Shown here: one piece after another, positions 45,341-54,321 of the stretch
Layout: each line of letters begins with the position of its first letter
How positions within the stretch are numbered: position 1 is the first letter of the stretch
Origin: Spirosoma oryzae
GTDB lineage: Bacteria; Bacteroidota; Bacteroidia; Cytophagales; Spirosomataceae
Direction of reading: 5' to 3'
DNA length: 64,000 nucleotides
NCBI RefSeq assembly: GCF_003002825.1
Contig: NZ_PVTE01000005.1
Location: 1 to 64,000 of the forward strand
Program-made: the position numbers and the translations under genes
The notes under the pieces: generated by a model
Seen by the model: only the letters and a program-made list of their open reading frames with translations
What the model was told of the DNA's origin: nothing
Databases searched by the model: none

Positions 45341-45846
45341 ACAATGTCATTAAGCGAATAATCGTAGGGTAAATCGTTTGATAGATGTAGGCTGTACAAG
45401 TAATATTTGTGTTAGCAAGAGTATAAAAAATCTCGTATAAATACTATTTGAAAACATATGCATGCAGCGAGAAGCTAGTAACAAACTATCGCAGTCACTA
45501 GCTTACGGCTACGTAGTGTAGTATCGCTGGTTGCTATCCGCTTCGGCAATCGGCCTAAAAGTCAACGGCTTAAATCGGGCTGTGTGGTTGCGTATGATAT
45601 ACAAGTCAACTTACTAATTTTAGTGAGTTGTGCAGACAGGTACCAGTCGTTTATTAGTTTGCATGAGCAGGTGTGAACGACCGGACTAGTTTACGCAAAC
45701 AGCTCGCTTGGTCTGGCATCTACACCGCAGAACCTGTCCGTTGTTCTGCCTGGACCGCAAGTAAACTAGCTATATTGCTTAGCTTCCAGTTTATGGAAAA
45801 GGTAAAAGCAGATCATCCAAGGAGGAACGTTATACGCTGATAATTG
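45341..45846. other. Intergenic region of 506 bp between divergent genes
   Basis: It is AT-rich near the TlpA-like gene and holds a nested inverted-repeat structure at 45686-45769. A 15-codon frame (45793-45840) just before the WG-repeat gene contains an AAGGAGG string, but this is too far from the next start to serve it. No gene is supported. Confidence 0.5.
45686..45769. repeat. Nested inverted repeats (possible cruciform)
   Basis: CTAGTTTAC at 45686-45694 pairs with GTAAACTAG at 45761-45769, enclosing GCAGAAC (45727-45733) with GTTCTGC (45743-45749) and weaker GGTC/GGACC pairing between. The whole could fold as one long branched stem. It lies in the leader side of the WG-repeat gene. Confidence 0.45.
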
Positions 45847-47184
45847 ATGGGTATGGGTTTACCAACTTTTCGAAACATTGTATTACTGTCGTTGCTGCTG
45901 CGATCGGTCTGGACGTTTGCCCAGACGAAGCCCGAACCGTGGCTGAAGGAATACGATGAATGTCGGGAGTATGGGGATGTCTACGTTGTCAAAAAGATCA
46001 ACAAGCCGTGTCGCGCCTACGAAACCTTTCTGACTAACAAACAGGGGCGGAAACTAACGCCTGCCTACCGCGACATTGGCGATTTCGAAGAAGGACTGGC
46101 GGAGTTTGTACCCATGGCGCACAGTCGGGAGGGGCAGGGACTGCACGGGTTTATCGACAAACAGGGTAAGGTTGTCATTGAACCCCGGTATGTCTCAACG
46201 GATCGGTTTTACAACGGTAGAACCTGGGTCATTTATCGGGCCGAGCCACACTACGGGCTTTCCTACATCGATAAGACCGGGAAAGAGCTTTACAGAATCC
46301 CCATCGAGCACTTTGCAAATGATTATCTCATTCGTGACGCAGAAGTCAAACACCAGTGTAATAACGACACGAAGGAAGATGTGCTGTGGTGGCGAAACGG
46401 TGAGCCGCTCGTCCTCAATTTCAATTTTACTCCCTTTGTTGAACGAGAAATTCGGCAAGCAAAAGGCATCGTTCCGTTCAATTACTTGGGTAAGTTTGGT
46501 GTTATCGACCAGAATTTTATCCTGAAAGTGCCGGTTGCGCTTGATGAGATCGACGTCAACTATACCTATTCGGGGCAGGGGCTGACACGCGTACGATACG
46601 GTGATAAATACGGGTACATTAATCCACTGACCGGCGACCTTGTCGTTCCTTGCGATTATACGGACACGCGCAAGCCGACCAACGGTTTATTCTGGGTTAA
46701 GAAGAACGGGAAATGGGGCTGCATCGACAAAACGGGTACGCTGCGTATCCCGCACCTGTATGACGAAGCCACCGGTTTTACCGCCGAAAACCGGTCGGCC
46801 GTTGCGATCAATGGCAAGTTCGGGCATATCGACAGGTCCGGTACCGTACGAACCCCGTTGACCTACGATTTCGCGTCGTATTACAACCACGGCATTTCGA
46901 TGGTGCGTGTCGATGATAAATACGGCTATATCGATACGACTGGTCGCTTCGTTACTCAACTCATCTACGACGAGGCCTTCCCGTTCGATCACCCGACAAC
47001 GCACGTTGAGCGCTCGTGGCTTCGGTTTGAACTCACGCAGGATGGTAAAGAGGAGTTTATCGGCTTCTCGTACAAGCTGAAAGGACTATTCATCATCATT
47101 GGTACGCTGATCTTTATCTGGCTTAACAGTTTATTTTACCGAATACGAGACAAGGTTCGGTGGAATAAACGCCGAATGAGTTAA
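45847..47184 (+). CDS. WG repeat-containing protein with signal peptide and C-terminal membrane segment
   Basis: About 445 residues from the ATG at 45847 (or 45853); the TTG at 45844 is less likely. It has a signal peptide ending TFAQ. From about 65 to 385 it carries degenerate WG-type repeats (GxxGxIDxxGxxxxxPxYD), best seen in GKWGCIDKTGT, GKFGHIDRSGT and DKYGYIDTTGR. A hydrophobic segment near 410-428 followed by Arg/Lys-rich residues suggests a C-terminal membrane anchor. WG proteins form beta-propeller-like folds with unclear functions in binding. Confidence 0.8.
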   Translation: MGMGLPTFRNIVLLSLLLRSVWTFAQTKPEPWLKEYDECREYGDVYVVKKINKPCRAYETFLTNKQGRKLTPAYRDIGDFEEGLAEFVPMAHSREGQGLHGFIDKQGKVVIEPRYVSTDRFYNGRTWVIYRAEPHYGLSYIDKTGKELYRIPIEHFANDYLIRDAEVKHQCNNDTKEDVLWWRNGEPLVLNFNFTPFVEREIRQAKGIVPFNYLGKFGVIDQNFILKVPVALDEIDVNYTYSGQGLTRVRYGDKYGYINPLTGDLVVPCDYTDTRKPTNGLFWVKKNGKWGCIDKTGTLRIPHLYDEATGFTAENRSAVAINGKFGHIDRSGTVRTPLTYDFASYYNHGISMVRVDDKYGYIDTTGRFVTQLIYDEAFPFDHPTTHVERSWLRFELTQDGKEEFIGFSYKLKGLFIIIGTLIFIWLNSLFYRIRDKVRWNKRRMS

Positions 47185-47225
47185 CAGCAACACTGGTAAG
47201 ATCAATAGATTGGTGAGTTTATCTG

Positions 47226-48071
47226 TCAGGGCGATTGATAGAAATACTGTAGGCCTTTTACAAAACTCAGTTGTCCCGTGTCCATGTGCCCTAGCTGGTT
47301 GTAAACGCCCCCTGCTAGCCCGACGTTGCCTGTTTGCCCGATAGCGGTGGTCAGGTTCTGAACAGGCTTGACGTCCCACTGTGCGTTTTCCTGACCGCCA
47401 ACCGTTATGAACAGCCGAACCGAATCGGCTCTGTTAACTGTGTTCAGTTGGGTTGGCAGTTGATTCAGATAGAAGTTGTGGTACCACACCGATGGACTCG
47501 CGGCTACGAAATTCTGGAAGTCGCGGGTTTTGCGGTTCGCCTGATTTAGCAAGGTATACAAGGCAAAATAACCACCGAACGAATGGCCAAGGAGTGTTCT
47601 GTTTTGGGTCGTGGTTCGGTAGGTCGAGTCAATCGAGGGTAGTAACTCCCGGCTTAGAAACTGCCTGAACAACTCCCCACCACCGGTCGCTTTTAATTCG
47701 TCGGAAGGTAAGGCGGCCGGGTACAGATAGTCCCGCACGCGAAGCGAATCCATCGTCGCAAGCGATTTATAGCCAACGCCTATCACGATAAGGGGTGGTA
47801 ATAAACCGGCTTTTTCGTATTGGCGGATGCTGGCTGCCAGCATGGGAAAGTGAAAGTTACCGTCCAGAACAACAACGACCGGATAGCGCTTGCTGCTGCT
47901 GTCGCCATACTCCAGCGGAAGCTGGGTCTGTACATACAGCGAATCCTTAACGGCTTTTGAATAAACGGCTCGTGGAGTCGTGTCCGTCGCGGGATGGTTG
48001 ATGAGACTAGTCTTCGGCTGACAACTGTACAGCGCCAGACCGAACACGTAAATGATTAGTTTCGACTGCAT
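47226..48071 (-). CDS. Alpha/beta hydrolase of esterase (Fes/IroE-like) family, lipoprotein
   Basis: 281 residues. A lipoprotein-type signal ends in LYSC with cysteine near 17. The alpha/beta-hydrolase fold shows PVVVVLDGNFHF near 64, VIGVGY near 97, nucleophile elbow GHSFGG near 168, and a histidine (GHMDTG) near 266. Relatives hydrolyse siderophore esters or other esters in the periplasm. No siderophore receptor is nearby, so the substrate is open. Confidence 0.83.
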   Translation of the reverse strand: MQSKLIIYVFGLALYSCQPKTSLINHPATDTTPRAVYSKAVKDSLYVQTQLPLEYGDSSSKRYPVVVVLDGNFHFPMLAASIRQYEKAGLLPPLIVIGVGYKSLATMDSLRVRDYLYPAALPSDELKATGGGELFRQFLSRELLPSIDSTYRTTTQNRTLLGHSFGGYFALYTLLNQANRKTRDFQNFVAASPSVWYHNFYLNQLPTQLNTVNRADSVRLFITVGGQENAQWDVKPVQNLTTAIGQTGNVGLAGGVYNQLGHMDTGQLSFVKGLQYFYQSP

Positions 48072-48320
48072 ACCGGTGATAAATAAGGTACTAGCTCATT
48101 GATCATCAAAGAAATACCGAGCCGTCGAATAAGGCTGCCTGTACACCGCCGGTTTAAGTTAGTTTAACAGAAATCCATTCCTGAAGTAAAAGCTACGATC
48201 GAACTGGGGTGGCGCGTCTGTAAATAATACCTTGTATTCGGAAAAGCGTTGGTAGGGAAGGCCGTTAACAGGTGCACTAACCAAATGGTGTAGCCACTAC
48301 GAGCCGAAGCGACGCCATCA

Positions 48321-48328
48321 TACCTTTG
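48321..48328 (+). promoter_or_regulatory. TACCTTTG -7 box upstream of the TRIC-family gene
   Basis: A perfect TAnnTTTG match 27 bp before the GTG start at 48355, supporting that start. No obvious -33 partner. Confidence 0.55.
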
Positions 48329-48354
48329 TAGCTGGCTAACGAAACAACGAAAAC

Positions 48355-48966
48355 GTGGTAAACTGGTATTGGATCGACCTGCTTGGTACGGGTGTGTTCG
48401 CCGTGTCAGGGGCACTGTCGGCGCTTGGTAAGAAGATGTACCACGACCTGTTCGGTATTTTCTTCGTCGGCTTCCTCACGGCGGTAGGGGGCGGTACGCT
48501 GCGCGACATCATCATGGGGGCATACCCCATTGCCTGGATACGTGATCCCAACTACTTGCTGACTATTATCGGGTCGGTGGGCATCGCCCTGGCCGGGCGT
48601 CGCTGGTGGTTCGGGCGACTGCGTCGGCCCCTGCTGGTGTTCGACACCATCGGTATTGGCCTGTATACCATTCTGGGGATGCAGAAAGCGCTGTCGTTTG
48701 CTGTCAACGACTGGGCCGCGATGTTGCTGGGGGTAATGTCGGCGATTTTCGGAGGGGTTATCCGTGATACACTGGTCAACGACCTGCCGCTTATTTTCGA
48801 CCGACAAGTTTATGCGACGGCTTGTCTGGCAGGGGCTATTCTTTTCTGGGTCGGCCGCTCGGCGGGTGTTGATCCTACCGTAAACTTCTGGCTGGCAAGC
48901 AGTATCATCACGATCATTCGCCTGGTGGCCATCCGCTACGGCTGGGCATTGCCCCGGATCAATTAA
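48355..48966 (+). CDS. TRIC-type trimeric intracellular cation channel family (UPF0126) protein
   Basis: 203 residues, seven predicted membrane segments in two related halves. The two glycine-rich family motifs are seen as VGGGTLRDII near 47-56 and GGVIRDTL near 134-141. Prokaryotic members are trimeric potassium or sodium channels; YicG is a relative. The start is GTG at 48355, with no ATG nearby and a -7 box 27 bp upstream. It ends 9 bp from the convergent ybbR-like gene. Ion selectivity unknown. Confidence 0.9.
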   Translation: MVNWYWIDLLGTGVFAVSGALSALGKKMYHDLFGIFFVGFLTAVGGGTLRDIIMGAYPIAWIRDPNYLLTIIGSVGIALAGRRWWFGRLRRPLLVFDTIGIGLYTILGMQKALSFAVNDWAAMLLGVMSAIFGGVIRDTLVNDLPLIFDRQVYATACLAGAILFWVGRSAGVDPTVNFWLASSIITIIRLVAIRYGWALPRIN

Positions 48967-48975
48967 GTACTATGC

Positions 48976-49683
48976 TTATTTTGCGGAGGCCGACGCTGGT
49001 ACTGACAGCAATTGACCGACTTCAAAACTGACAAGCGCGCGGTTGGTGGAAAACTGGAGCTGCGGGTGACGAAACTGCGTCAGCGGAAGTTCTTCGTCGT
49101 AATTGTCGGTGATACGCTTACGGGGAATACGGAGTTGGAGCGTATCCGGTAAGCCACGTACAAGCCGCTGTGGGCCTGATACGCTTAAGCTACCTGGCGT
49201 TACGTTGATAACGCTGGAGACTGCGTAGCCGGGTGCCAGATTAAGGCCTGTGCTATCGACCCGTAAGCGAATGGTTTTCGTAATTCGACGATCGAATGCA
49301 ATGTCGAGCGTATCGGCAATCACGTAGTTGATATGCAGTCGCTTCACCTGTTCCTCCAGCGCAGCCGTCAGCGATGTGGTGTTGATTACCGATGCACGGA
49401 GTGGCTGCGGGACAGGATAATCCACCGGGTCTACCTGAAAGGGAAGCCACGAATGGCGCAACAGCCCCCAGCCATCACCCGATACGTTGACCCGCACCGT
49501 GCGGGGCAGCGGTGTAACAGGCACATAGGCCGAATCGTTGTACACGAAGTGAATCGGGTACTCGATATTCAGCGAATAGCCGGTTTTGTTCAGCGCGTTG
49601 AGCAGCCAGAACAAAGCGGCCGCCAGCAGACAAAGCAGCGCTTTGGTCGGCTGAAACGAAGCCGAGTCGGGTGAGTTTGCCAA
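48976..49683 (-). CDS. YbbR-like domain protein
   Basis: 235 residues with one N-terminal membrane segment (about 14-30) and a mostly beta exported part containing YbbR-type repeats. The family includes CdaR, a regulator of c-di-AMP synthesis in Firmicutes, but in Bacteroidota its position is next to yajC and coaE. The start appears to be TTG at 49683; no ATG fits. It is in the nusB-yajC cluster, 23 bp after yajC. Function inferred only from family. Confidence 0.78.
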   Translation of the reverse strand: MANSPDSASFQPTKALLCLLAAALFWLLNALNKTGYSLNIEYPIHFVYNDSAYVPVTPLPRTVRVNVSGDGWGLLRHSWLPFQVDPVDYPVPQPLRASVINTTSLTAALEEQVKRLHINYVIADTLDIAFDRRITKTIRLRVDSTGLNLAPGYAVSSVINVTPGSLSVSGPQRLVRGLPDTLQLRIPRKRITDNYDEELPLTQFRHPQLQFSTNRALVSFEVGQLLSVPASASAK

Positions 49684-49706
49684 GGATGGACGGAGCTAGA
49701 ACAGCC

Positions 49707-50027
49707 TTACTTTTTTTCTTCTTCGACCGGCTTAGCGGTCGCTTCGCGCGAAATAGCCGACTTTTCGAAGGTCAGTTTCAGACCCCGGTCGACGTCGATC
49801 TGGACGGTGGTGCTATCGACAGCTGCGATCCGGCCGTGTAAGCCGCCGATCGTAACGACGTTATCGCCTTTTTTGAGGTTGTCGACAAAGTTCTTCTGGT
49901 CCTTCTGCTTTTTCTGTTGCGGACGAATCATGAAAAAGTAGAAAACGACGATGATACCGCCCCAGAGCAGGACGTTCGCCAGCATCGACGAGTTACCGCC
50001 CGACAATTGTAGTAATAGTGTGTACAT
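49707..50027 (-). CDS. yajC: Preprotein translocase subunit YajC
   Basis: 106 residues. YajC is the small membrane subunit associated with SecDF at the translocon. It has one transmembrane helix (about 17-34), then the motif [11 protein letters not shown] and the domain with [14 protein letters not shown] near 54-67. The charged tail is KPVEEEKK. It lies between the DUF1573 and ybbR-like genes on the same strand. Confidence 0.95.
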   Translation of the reverse strand: MYTLLLQLSGGNSSMLANVLLWGGIIVVFYFFMIRPQQKKQKDQKNFVDNLKKGDNVVTIGGLHGRIAAVDSTTVQIDVDRGLKLTFEKSAISREATAKPVEEEKK

Positions 50028-50041
50028 AGTAAGTGACTGGA

Positions 50042-50491
50042 TTAGTGTTGGGCCGCAACCGCTTTCGGATTAACCAGTGCCTTAAATTGCAGGTCAGTCA
50101 TCGACGGTTCGGTGTTGGCAAATATCGTAACCGTTTTGTTTTGTTCTCCGCTCTTACCCCGGCTGTTGAACCGGACGCGGATCGAGGAACTGGCACCGGG
50201 CGAAATAGGCTCGCGGGGCCACTCGGGCGTCGTACAGCCGCAGGACGCCGTAATGTTATTGATGATGAGCGGAAATTCACCCGTGTTCGTAAACGGGAAC
50301 ACGTGCTCGACGGTATCGCCCTCGGTCAGGGTACCAAAATCAAAAACCCCTTTTTGAGCGAACGAAATTTTGGGCATCTTTCCCGAAACGCTGGCCTGCG
50401 CTTTTTCGGCCTGCTGCCGATTGTCGCAACTGCCCAACCCGAAACCCAGTCCGGCAACGGCCAGTATAAAAACCCAGTTTGGTACGCACAT
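50042..50491 (-). CDS. DUF1573 domain lipoprotein
   Basis: About 149 residues from the ATG at 50491 (an upstream in-frame TTG at 50497 adds two). A lipoprotein signal leads to the lipobox LGSC near residue 22. The DUF1573 domain (about 45-140) contains [20 protein letters not shown], seen as FDFGTL and VFPFTNTG, and the two-cysteine motif [11 protein letters not shown]. The domain has an immunoglobulin-like fold. Members are surface or periplasmic proteins of unknown role. Part of the nusB operon. Confidence 0.88.
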   Translation of the reverse strand: MCVPNWVFILAVAGLGFGLGSCDNRQQAEKAQASVSGKMPKISFAQKGVFDFGTLTEGDTVEHVFPFTNTGEFPLIINNITASCGCTTPEWPREPISPGASSSIRVRFNSRGKSGEQNKTVTIFANTEPSMTDLQFKALVNPKAVAAQH

Positions 50492-50550
50492 TGGCAATGA
50501 TACGGATAGGATGTAAGAGAGCCGGACGCAAACGTCCGGCTCCCGGTCAA

Positions 50551-50853
50551 TCAGGCGTTTTGCTGTTTGATCTGTGCCATCAGCCGGTCGACGTCAGCCA
50601 ACAGGCGCTCGGCTTTTTCGCGGGCATCGGTGACCACCCGCTCGCCTTCGTTGCGCGAATCGTTGGCTGGTTGCTCGCTGGCGTGCAACAGATCGTTGAT
50701 CATCAGTTCAATCTGTTCCCGGTATTTCGACAGCCGGTAGGTCAGTCGATCGCGGGTTACTTTACCCTGGTCTGGAGCGTACAGAAGGCCGACGGCAGTG
50801 CCGACAGCCGCCCCAATGACGAGGAACGTTAAGTCGCGGCTTACTTTGCTCAT
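50551..50853 (-). CDS. YtxH domain-containing protein
   Basis: 100 residues. The N-terminal GAAVGTAVGLLYAPDQG motif and one membrane-like segment (about 8-26) are typical of YtxH proteins; the rest is a coiled-coil helix rich in Glu, Arg and Lys. Members in firmicutes respond to stress, but no function is established here. It lies between nusB and DUF1573 in the same operon. Confidence 0.85.
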   Translation of the reverse strand: MSKVSRDLTFLVIGAAVGTAVGLLYAPDQGKVTRDRLTYRLSKYREQIELMINDLLHASEQPANDSRNEGERVVTDAREKAERLLADVDRLMAQIKQQNA

Positions 50854-50946
50854 TGGTTAAGAGTTTTTGCGGTTATTGATCGCAGTAGCGTTGGATAAAC
50901 GAACGGCCTACCCAAAACTGACACGCCAACCGGCAGAACTAACAAA

Positions 50947-52116
50947 CTATTTATTGTCCAGCAATCCCCGTCCGCTCTTGCGCAGGCGACCCGACGCCAT
51001 GAGCTTTTCGGATAGATTATCCAGAATTCCGTTGACAAACTTACCGCTTTTGGGCGTACTGTACGCTTTGGCCAATTCGATATATTCGTTGATCGTGACC
51101 TTGACGGGAATGTTCGGAAAACTAAGCAGTTCGCAGACAGCCAGTTTCAGGATGATCCGGTCGAGTATCGCTACCCGTTCAACGTCCCAGTTCTGCAATT
51201 GTTCGGCCAATAGCTGCTCGTAGTCGTCGTCGTTTTGCAGCGATTGCTGGTAGAGTGTCGTCAGGAATAGTTCGTCTTCTTCCCAGTCGTCGGTGAGTGG
51301 TTCGAGTTGCAGGCCAGTAACACTCTGCGCTGATTTTAGCGTCCGAATGGCCAGTCCCCGCACTACTTCGCTGTTTTCGGCCCAGCTCAGATCGATTTCG
51401 GCCAGATGGTCGCGGATAATCTCGTGTTTGAAGATCAGCGTCCGCAGCACGTATTGTATCAGAGCCTGATCTTCGTCGGGGGTATGCGTCCGCTGTGCGC
51501 AGTAGGCCCGATAGGTTTCGTCGTTTTTGAAAACTTCCTTCAGCGCCTTCCGAACGAAGGCCATGTCGTCGGTCCACGAAATGCTGTGCCGAACGGCTTC
51601 ATCCTGTAACGGCTGATGCGCGGCCAACGCCTGCACGATGCTGTTCTCGCTAAAGTCTGATTCGAAAGGAAATGGTGCTTCGTCGACGTCGCGGTACCGG
51701 CGATCGCGGTCCGTACGGGACGCCTGCCCCAGGGCCACGAGCAAGGTCATGACGCGCAGGTAATCGTCATAAATGCCGTTTACTTGCCGGATCATAAGCT
51801 GAGCCAGGTGCTGACGGTCTTTTTGCGTACGAATGCGGTAGAAAACAAGGCCGTCGTTGGCGGCTTTCAGCACGGCTGAGGGCGCGTCGTCGTCCCGTGC
51901 CGGCTGATTGGTCTTAATCGCTTCGTCGAAGAGGAGCGTAGCCAGTTGGCGATTTCCTTCGAGCTGCCGCTTATCCTGCGGGAGCATTGAGTTAAGGTCG
52001 GGTAGGAACAAGTCAGCAATACCGTCGTGGGCCAATTGCTGATTGGAAAATTCGGCCTGTCGAAGCGCATACAACGCCTGCATGACCTTGATTCGGAGTA
52101 GTCGCCGATTAAGCAT
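50947..52116 (-). CDS. nusB: Transcription antitermination protein NusB (long Bacteroidota form)
   Basis: 389 residues, far longer than the 140-residue E. coli protein. NusB binds boxA RNA with NusE for antitermination in rRNA transcription. The first residues (MLNRRLLRIKVMQALYALRQ) and the C-terminal NusB domain (about 245-375, with RVAILDRIILKLAVCELL and INEYIELAKAYSTPKSGKFVNGILD seen in part) are typical. The middle part is a helical insertion found in this phylum. It heads the minus-strand cluster. Confidence 0.93.
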   Translation of the reverse strand: MLNRRLLRIKVMQALYALRQAEFSNQQLAHDGIADLFLPDLNSMLPQDKRQLEGNRQLATLLFDEAIKTNQPARDDDAPSAVLKAANDGLVFYRIRTQKDRQHLAQLMIRQVNGIYDDYLRVMTLLVALGQASRTDRDRRYRDVDEAPFPFESDFSENSIVQALAAHQPLQDEAVRHSISWTDDMAFVRKALKEVFKNDETYRAYCAQRTHTPDEDQALIQYVLRTLIFKHEIIRDHLAEIDLSWAENSEVVRGLAIRTLKSAQSVTGLQLEPLTDDWEEDELFLTTLYQQSLQNDDDYEQLLAEQLQNWDVERVAILDRIILKLAVCELLSFPNIPVKVTINEYIELAKAYSTPKSGKFVNGILDNLSEKLMASGRLRKSGRGLLDNK

Positions 52117-52186
52117 ACCGCCAGAAGAGATTAAGCACCAATAAAGTAAAGAACGGCTGTTTCAAACCACAAATTTACGAAATTAT

Positions 52187-52349
52187 GGACAGGATTACAG
52201 GATTGACCGGATTTTAGTCGCAGGTATCATGCCGGTTTACAGCCTGTCAGTATTCGCTATCAATGTCAGCAAGCGGAGAGGGAGTGGTCATTTTAGCGTC
52301 AATCCAGCAACTGGCTACAAAAAATCCTGTCAATCCCGCAATCCTGTCC
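52187..52349. repeat. 163-bp inverted-repeat element, family C copy 2
   Basis: Arms 52187-52215 and 52321-52349 are inverted copies with 3 mismatches in 29, built on the same ACAGGATT tandem octamer as the element at 4102-4269. Interiors differ. It lies between divergent nusB and the ABC exporter gene, 65 bp before the latter. Confidence 0.8.
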
Positions 52350-52413
52350 ATCCCCTTATCTGCAACTTTTCGCCGGGGGGTGGGGTTAAAAACCTGACGC
52401 GAACCGGTTTCCT

Positions 52414-54195
52414 GTGAAAGCTCTTTCTTACCTCAACAAATACCTCCTCAAGTATAAATGGTACCTGATCTGGGGCACGGTCTTTACGGCCATCTCCAAC
52501 CTGTTCGGGATTTTTCCTGCCCAGCTTGTTCGGTATGCCCTCGACCTGGTTCGCGAAACGCTCGACATCTATCACCTCTACGATGGTATGCCGGTGCAGA
52601 CATCGCTCTACAACGTCTTTGCGTTCAGTCTGTTGCTATTCGCGGGTGGTACGCTGGTGCTGGCGCTGCTGAAAGGGTTTTTCCTGTTCCTGGTCCGGCA
52701 GACGCTTATCGTGATGTCGCGGCACATCGAATACGACCTCAAAAACGAGATTTACGACCACTACCAGACGCTACCGCTGAGCTTTTACCGGCAGCACAAT
52801 ACCGGTGATTTGATGGCGCGTATTTCGGAAGACGTTAGCAAAGTGCGGATGTACGTCGGGCCAAGTATCATGTACGGCGTCAACCTGATTGTGCTGTTCA
52901 TACTGGTCATCACATACATGGTCAGCATCAACGCCCGGCTGTCGGCGTATGTGCTCCTGCCGTTGCCGATTCTGTCGGTGCTGATCTACCTGGTCAACAA
53001 CATTATTATTCGTAAATCGGAAGAGATCCAGCGTAGCCTGTCGCAGATGTCGACGTACGTGCAGGAAGCCTTTTCGGGCATCCGGGTACTGAAAGCATTC
53101 GTGCAGGAAAAACAGTCGGCAGCCCGTTTCGAGACGGAAAGCGACCGGTACCGGGAGAAGTCACTGAGCCTGACAAAAGTCGACTCGCTGTTCTTCCCCA
53201 TCGTGGCCATTCTGGTCGGCCTGAGCAACATTCTGGTCGTGTACATCGGTGGACAGGAAATTATCGCCGGTCGACTGACGCCGGGTAACATCACCGAGTT
53301 TATCCTGTATGTCAATATGCTGACCTGGCCGGTGATGGCCTTGGGCTGGACGACAAGTCAGACGCAACGGGCGGCTGCGTCGCAGGCCCGCATCAACGAG
53401 TTTCTGAACATCAAGACGAACATCGTATCGGCGAAAGACGTTAACCGAACGATTCAGGGCGAAATCGAATTCCGCAACGTCCGGTTCGTGTACCCCGATT
53501 CGGGTATCGTCGCGCTGCACGATTTTTCCATGCATGTGAAGGCCGGCGAAACCGTTGCCATCCTGGGTACAACCGGTTCCGGAAAAACGACGCTGGCTAA
53601 CCTGCTGACCCGTATGTACGACGTGTCATCGGGTGAAATTCGGATCGACAACACCCCCATCGTTGATTACAACCTGACCTCGTTACGGAGTCAGATGGGG
53701 TATGTGCCGCAGGATGTTTTCCTGTTCTCGGAAACGATCAGCAACAATGTCCGTTTTGGTCGCCCGGACCTGCCGCAGGCGCGTGTCGAACAGGCCGTGC
53801 GCGACGCTGATCTGTACCAGAACGTGATCGATTTTCCGGAAGGTTTCGATACAGCCGTGGGTGAACGGGGCGTCACGCTGTCGGGTGGACAGAAACAGCG
53901 ACTCAGCATTGCCCGCGCCATCGCCCGTGACCCGCGCATTCTGATTCTGGACGACTGTCTGTCGGCGGTCGATACCAACACGGAGAACATCATTCTGAAC
54001 AACTTGCGCCGGATCATGGCCGATCGCACGTCGGTAATCATCTCGCACCGCGTATCATCGGCCAAACTTGCTGATTACATTATCATGCTCGATGAGGGAA
54101 CAATCGTCGAAGAGGGCACGCAGGCTGAACTGATGGCCCGCAACGGGGCTTTCCGCGAACTCTACGAGAAGCAGTTGCAGACAGAAGAGGTGTAA
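52414..54195 (+). CDS. ABC exporter half-transporter with a variant Walker B (MdlA-like)
   Basis: 593 residues: an N-terminal six-helix transmembrane domain (about 15-320) fused to an ATP-binding domain (about 350-585). Walker A GTTGSGKTT lies near 384, signature LSGGQKQR near 489 and Walker B ILILDDCLSAVD near 509-520. The residue after the Walker B aspartate is Asp, not the usual catalytic Glu, as in the degenerate half of heterodimeric exporters such as MdlA. The start is GTG at 52414 with no ATG alternative. Likely an exporter of lipids or drugs. No second half-transporter lies next to it, so its partner, if any, is elsewhere. Confidence 0.88.
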   Translation: MKALSYLNKYLLKYKWYLIWGTVFTAISNLFGIFPAQLVRYALDLVRETLDIYHLYDGMPVQTSLYNVFAFSLLLFAGGTLVLALLKGFFLFLVRQTLIVMSRHIEYDLKNEIYDHYQTLPLSFYRQHNTGDLMARISEDVSKVRMYVGPSIMYGVNLIVLFILVITYMVSINARLSAYVLLPLPILSVLIYLVNNIIIRKSEEIQRSLSQMSTYVQEAFSGIRVLKAFVQEKQSAARFETESDRYREKSLSLTKVDSLFFPIVAILVGLSNILVVYIGGQEIIAGRLTPGNITEFILYVNMLTWPVMALGWTTSQTQRAAASQARINEFLNIKTNIVSAKDVNRTIQGEIEFRNVRFVYPDSGIVALHDFSMHVKAGETVAILGTTGSGKTTLANLLTRMYDVSSGEIRIDNTPIVDYNLTSLRSQMGYVPQDVFLFSETISNNVRFGRPDLPQARVEQAVRDADLYQNVIDFPEGFDTAVGERGVTLSGGQKQRLSIARAIARDPRILILDDCLSAVDTNTENIILNNLRRIMADRTSVIISHRVSSAKLADYIIMLDEGTIVEEGTQAELMARNGAFRELYEKQLQTEEV

Positions 54196-54235
54196 CTTTT
54201 TATAGACCACCGCATATAACATATAAATGGTGGGA

Positions 54236-54270
54236 AGACCGGATGGTTTTAGTCGAAAACCATCCGGTCT
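54236..54270 (+). terminator. Hairpin after the ABC exporter gene
   Basis: A perfect 15-bp stem (54236-54250 with 54256-54270) lies 41 bp after the stop. No T run follows. Its right half is part of the 45-bp direct repeat that also occurs at 54935-54979. Confidence 0.6.
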
Positions 54271-54300
54271 GTGTAGAGACGCAAGATCTTGCGTCTCTAC
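54256..54300. repeat. REP palindrome and 45-bp direct repeat, left copy
   Basis: A 28-bp perfect palindrome with GTAGAGACGC arms (54273-54300), preceded by AAAACCATCCGGT. The full 45 bp recurs at 54935-54979 with a single mismatch. Confidence 0.9.
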
Positions 54301-54321
54301 TCTACGTCATGCGACAGCCTG

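Noticed and set aside
45793-45840. 15-codon upstream frame with an AAGGAGG string before the WG-repeat gene
   Set aside because: Too short to support as a leader peptide, and this phylum hardly uses Shine-Dalgarno sequences.
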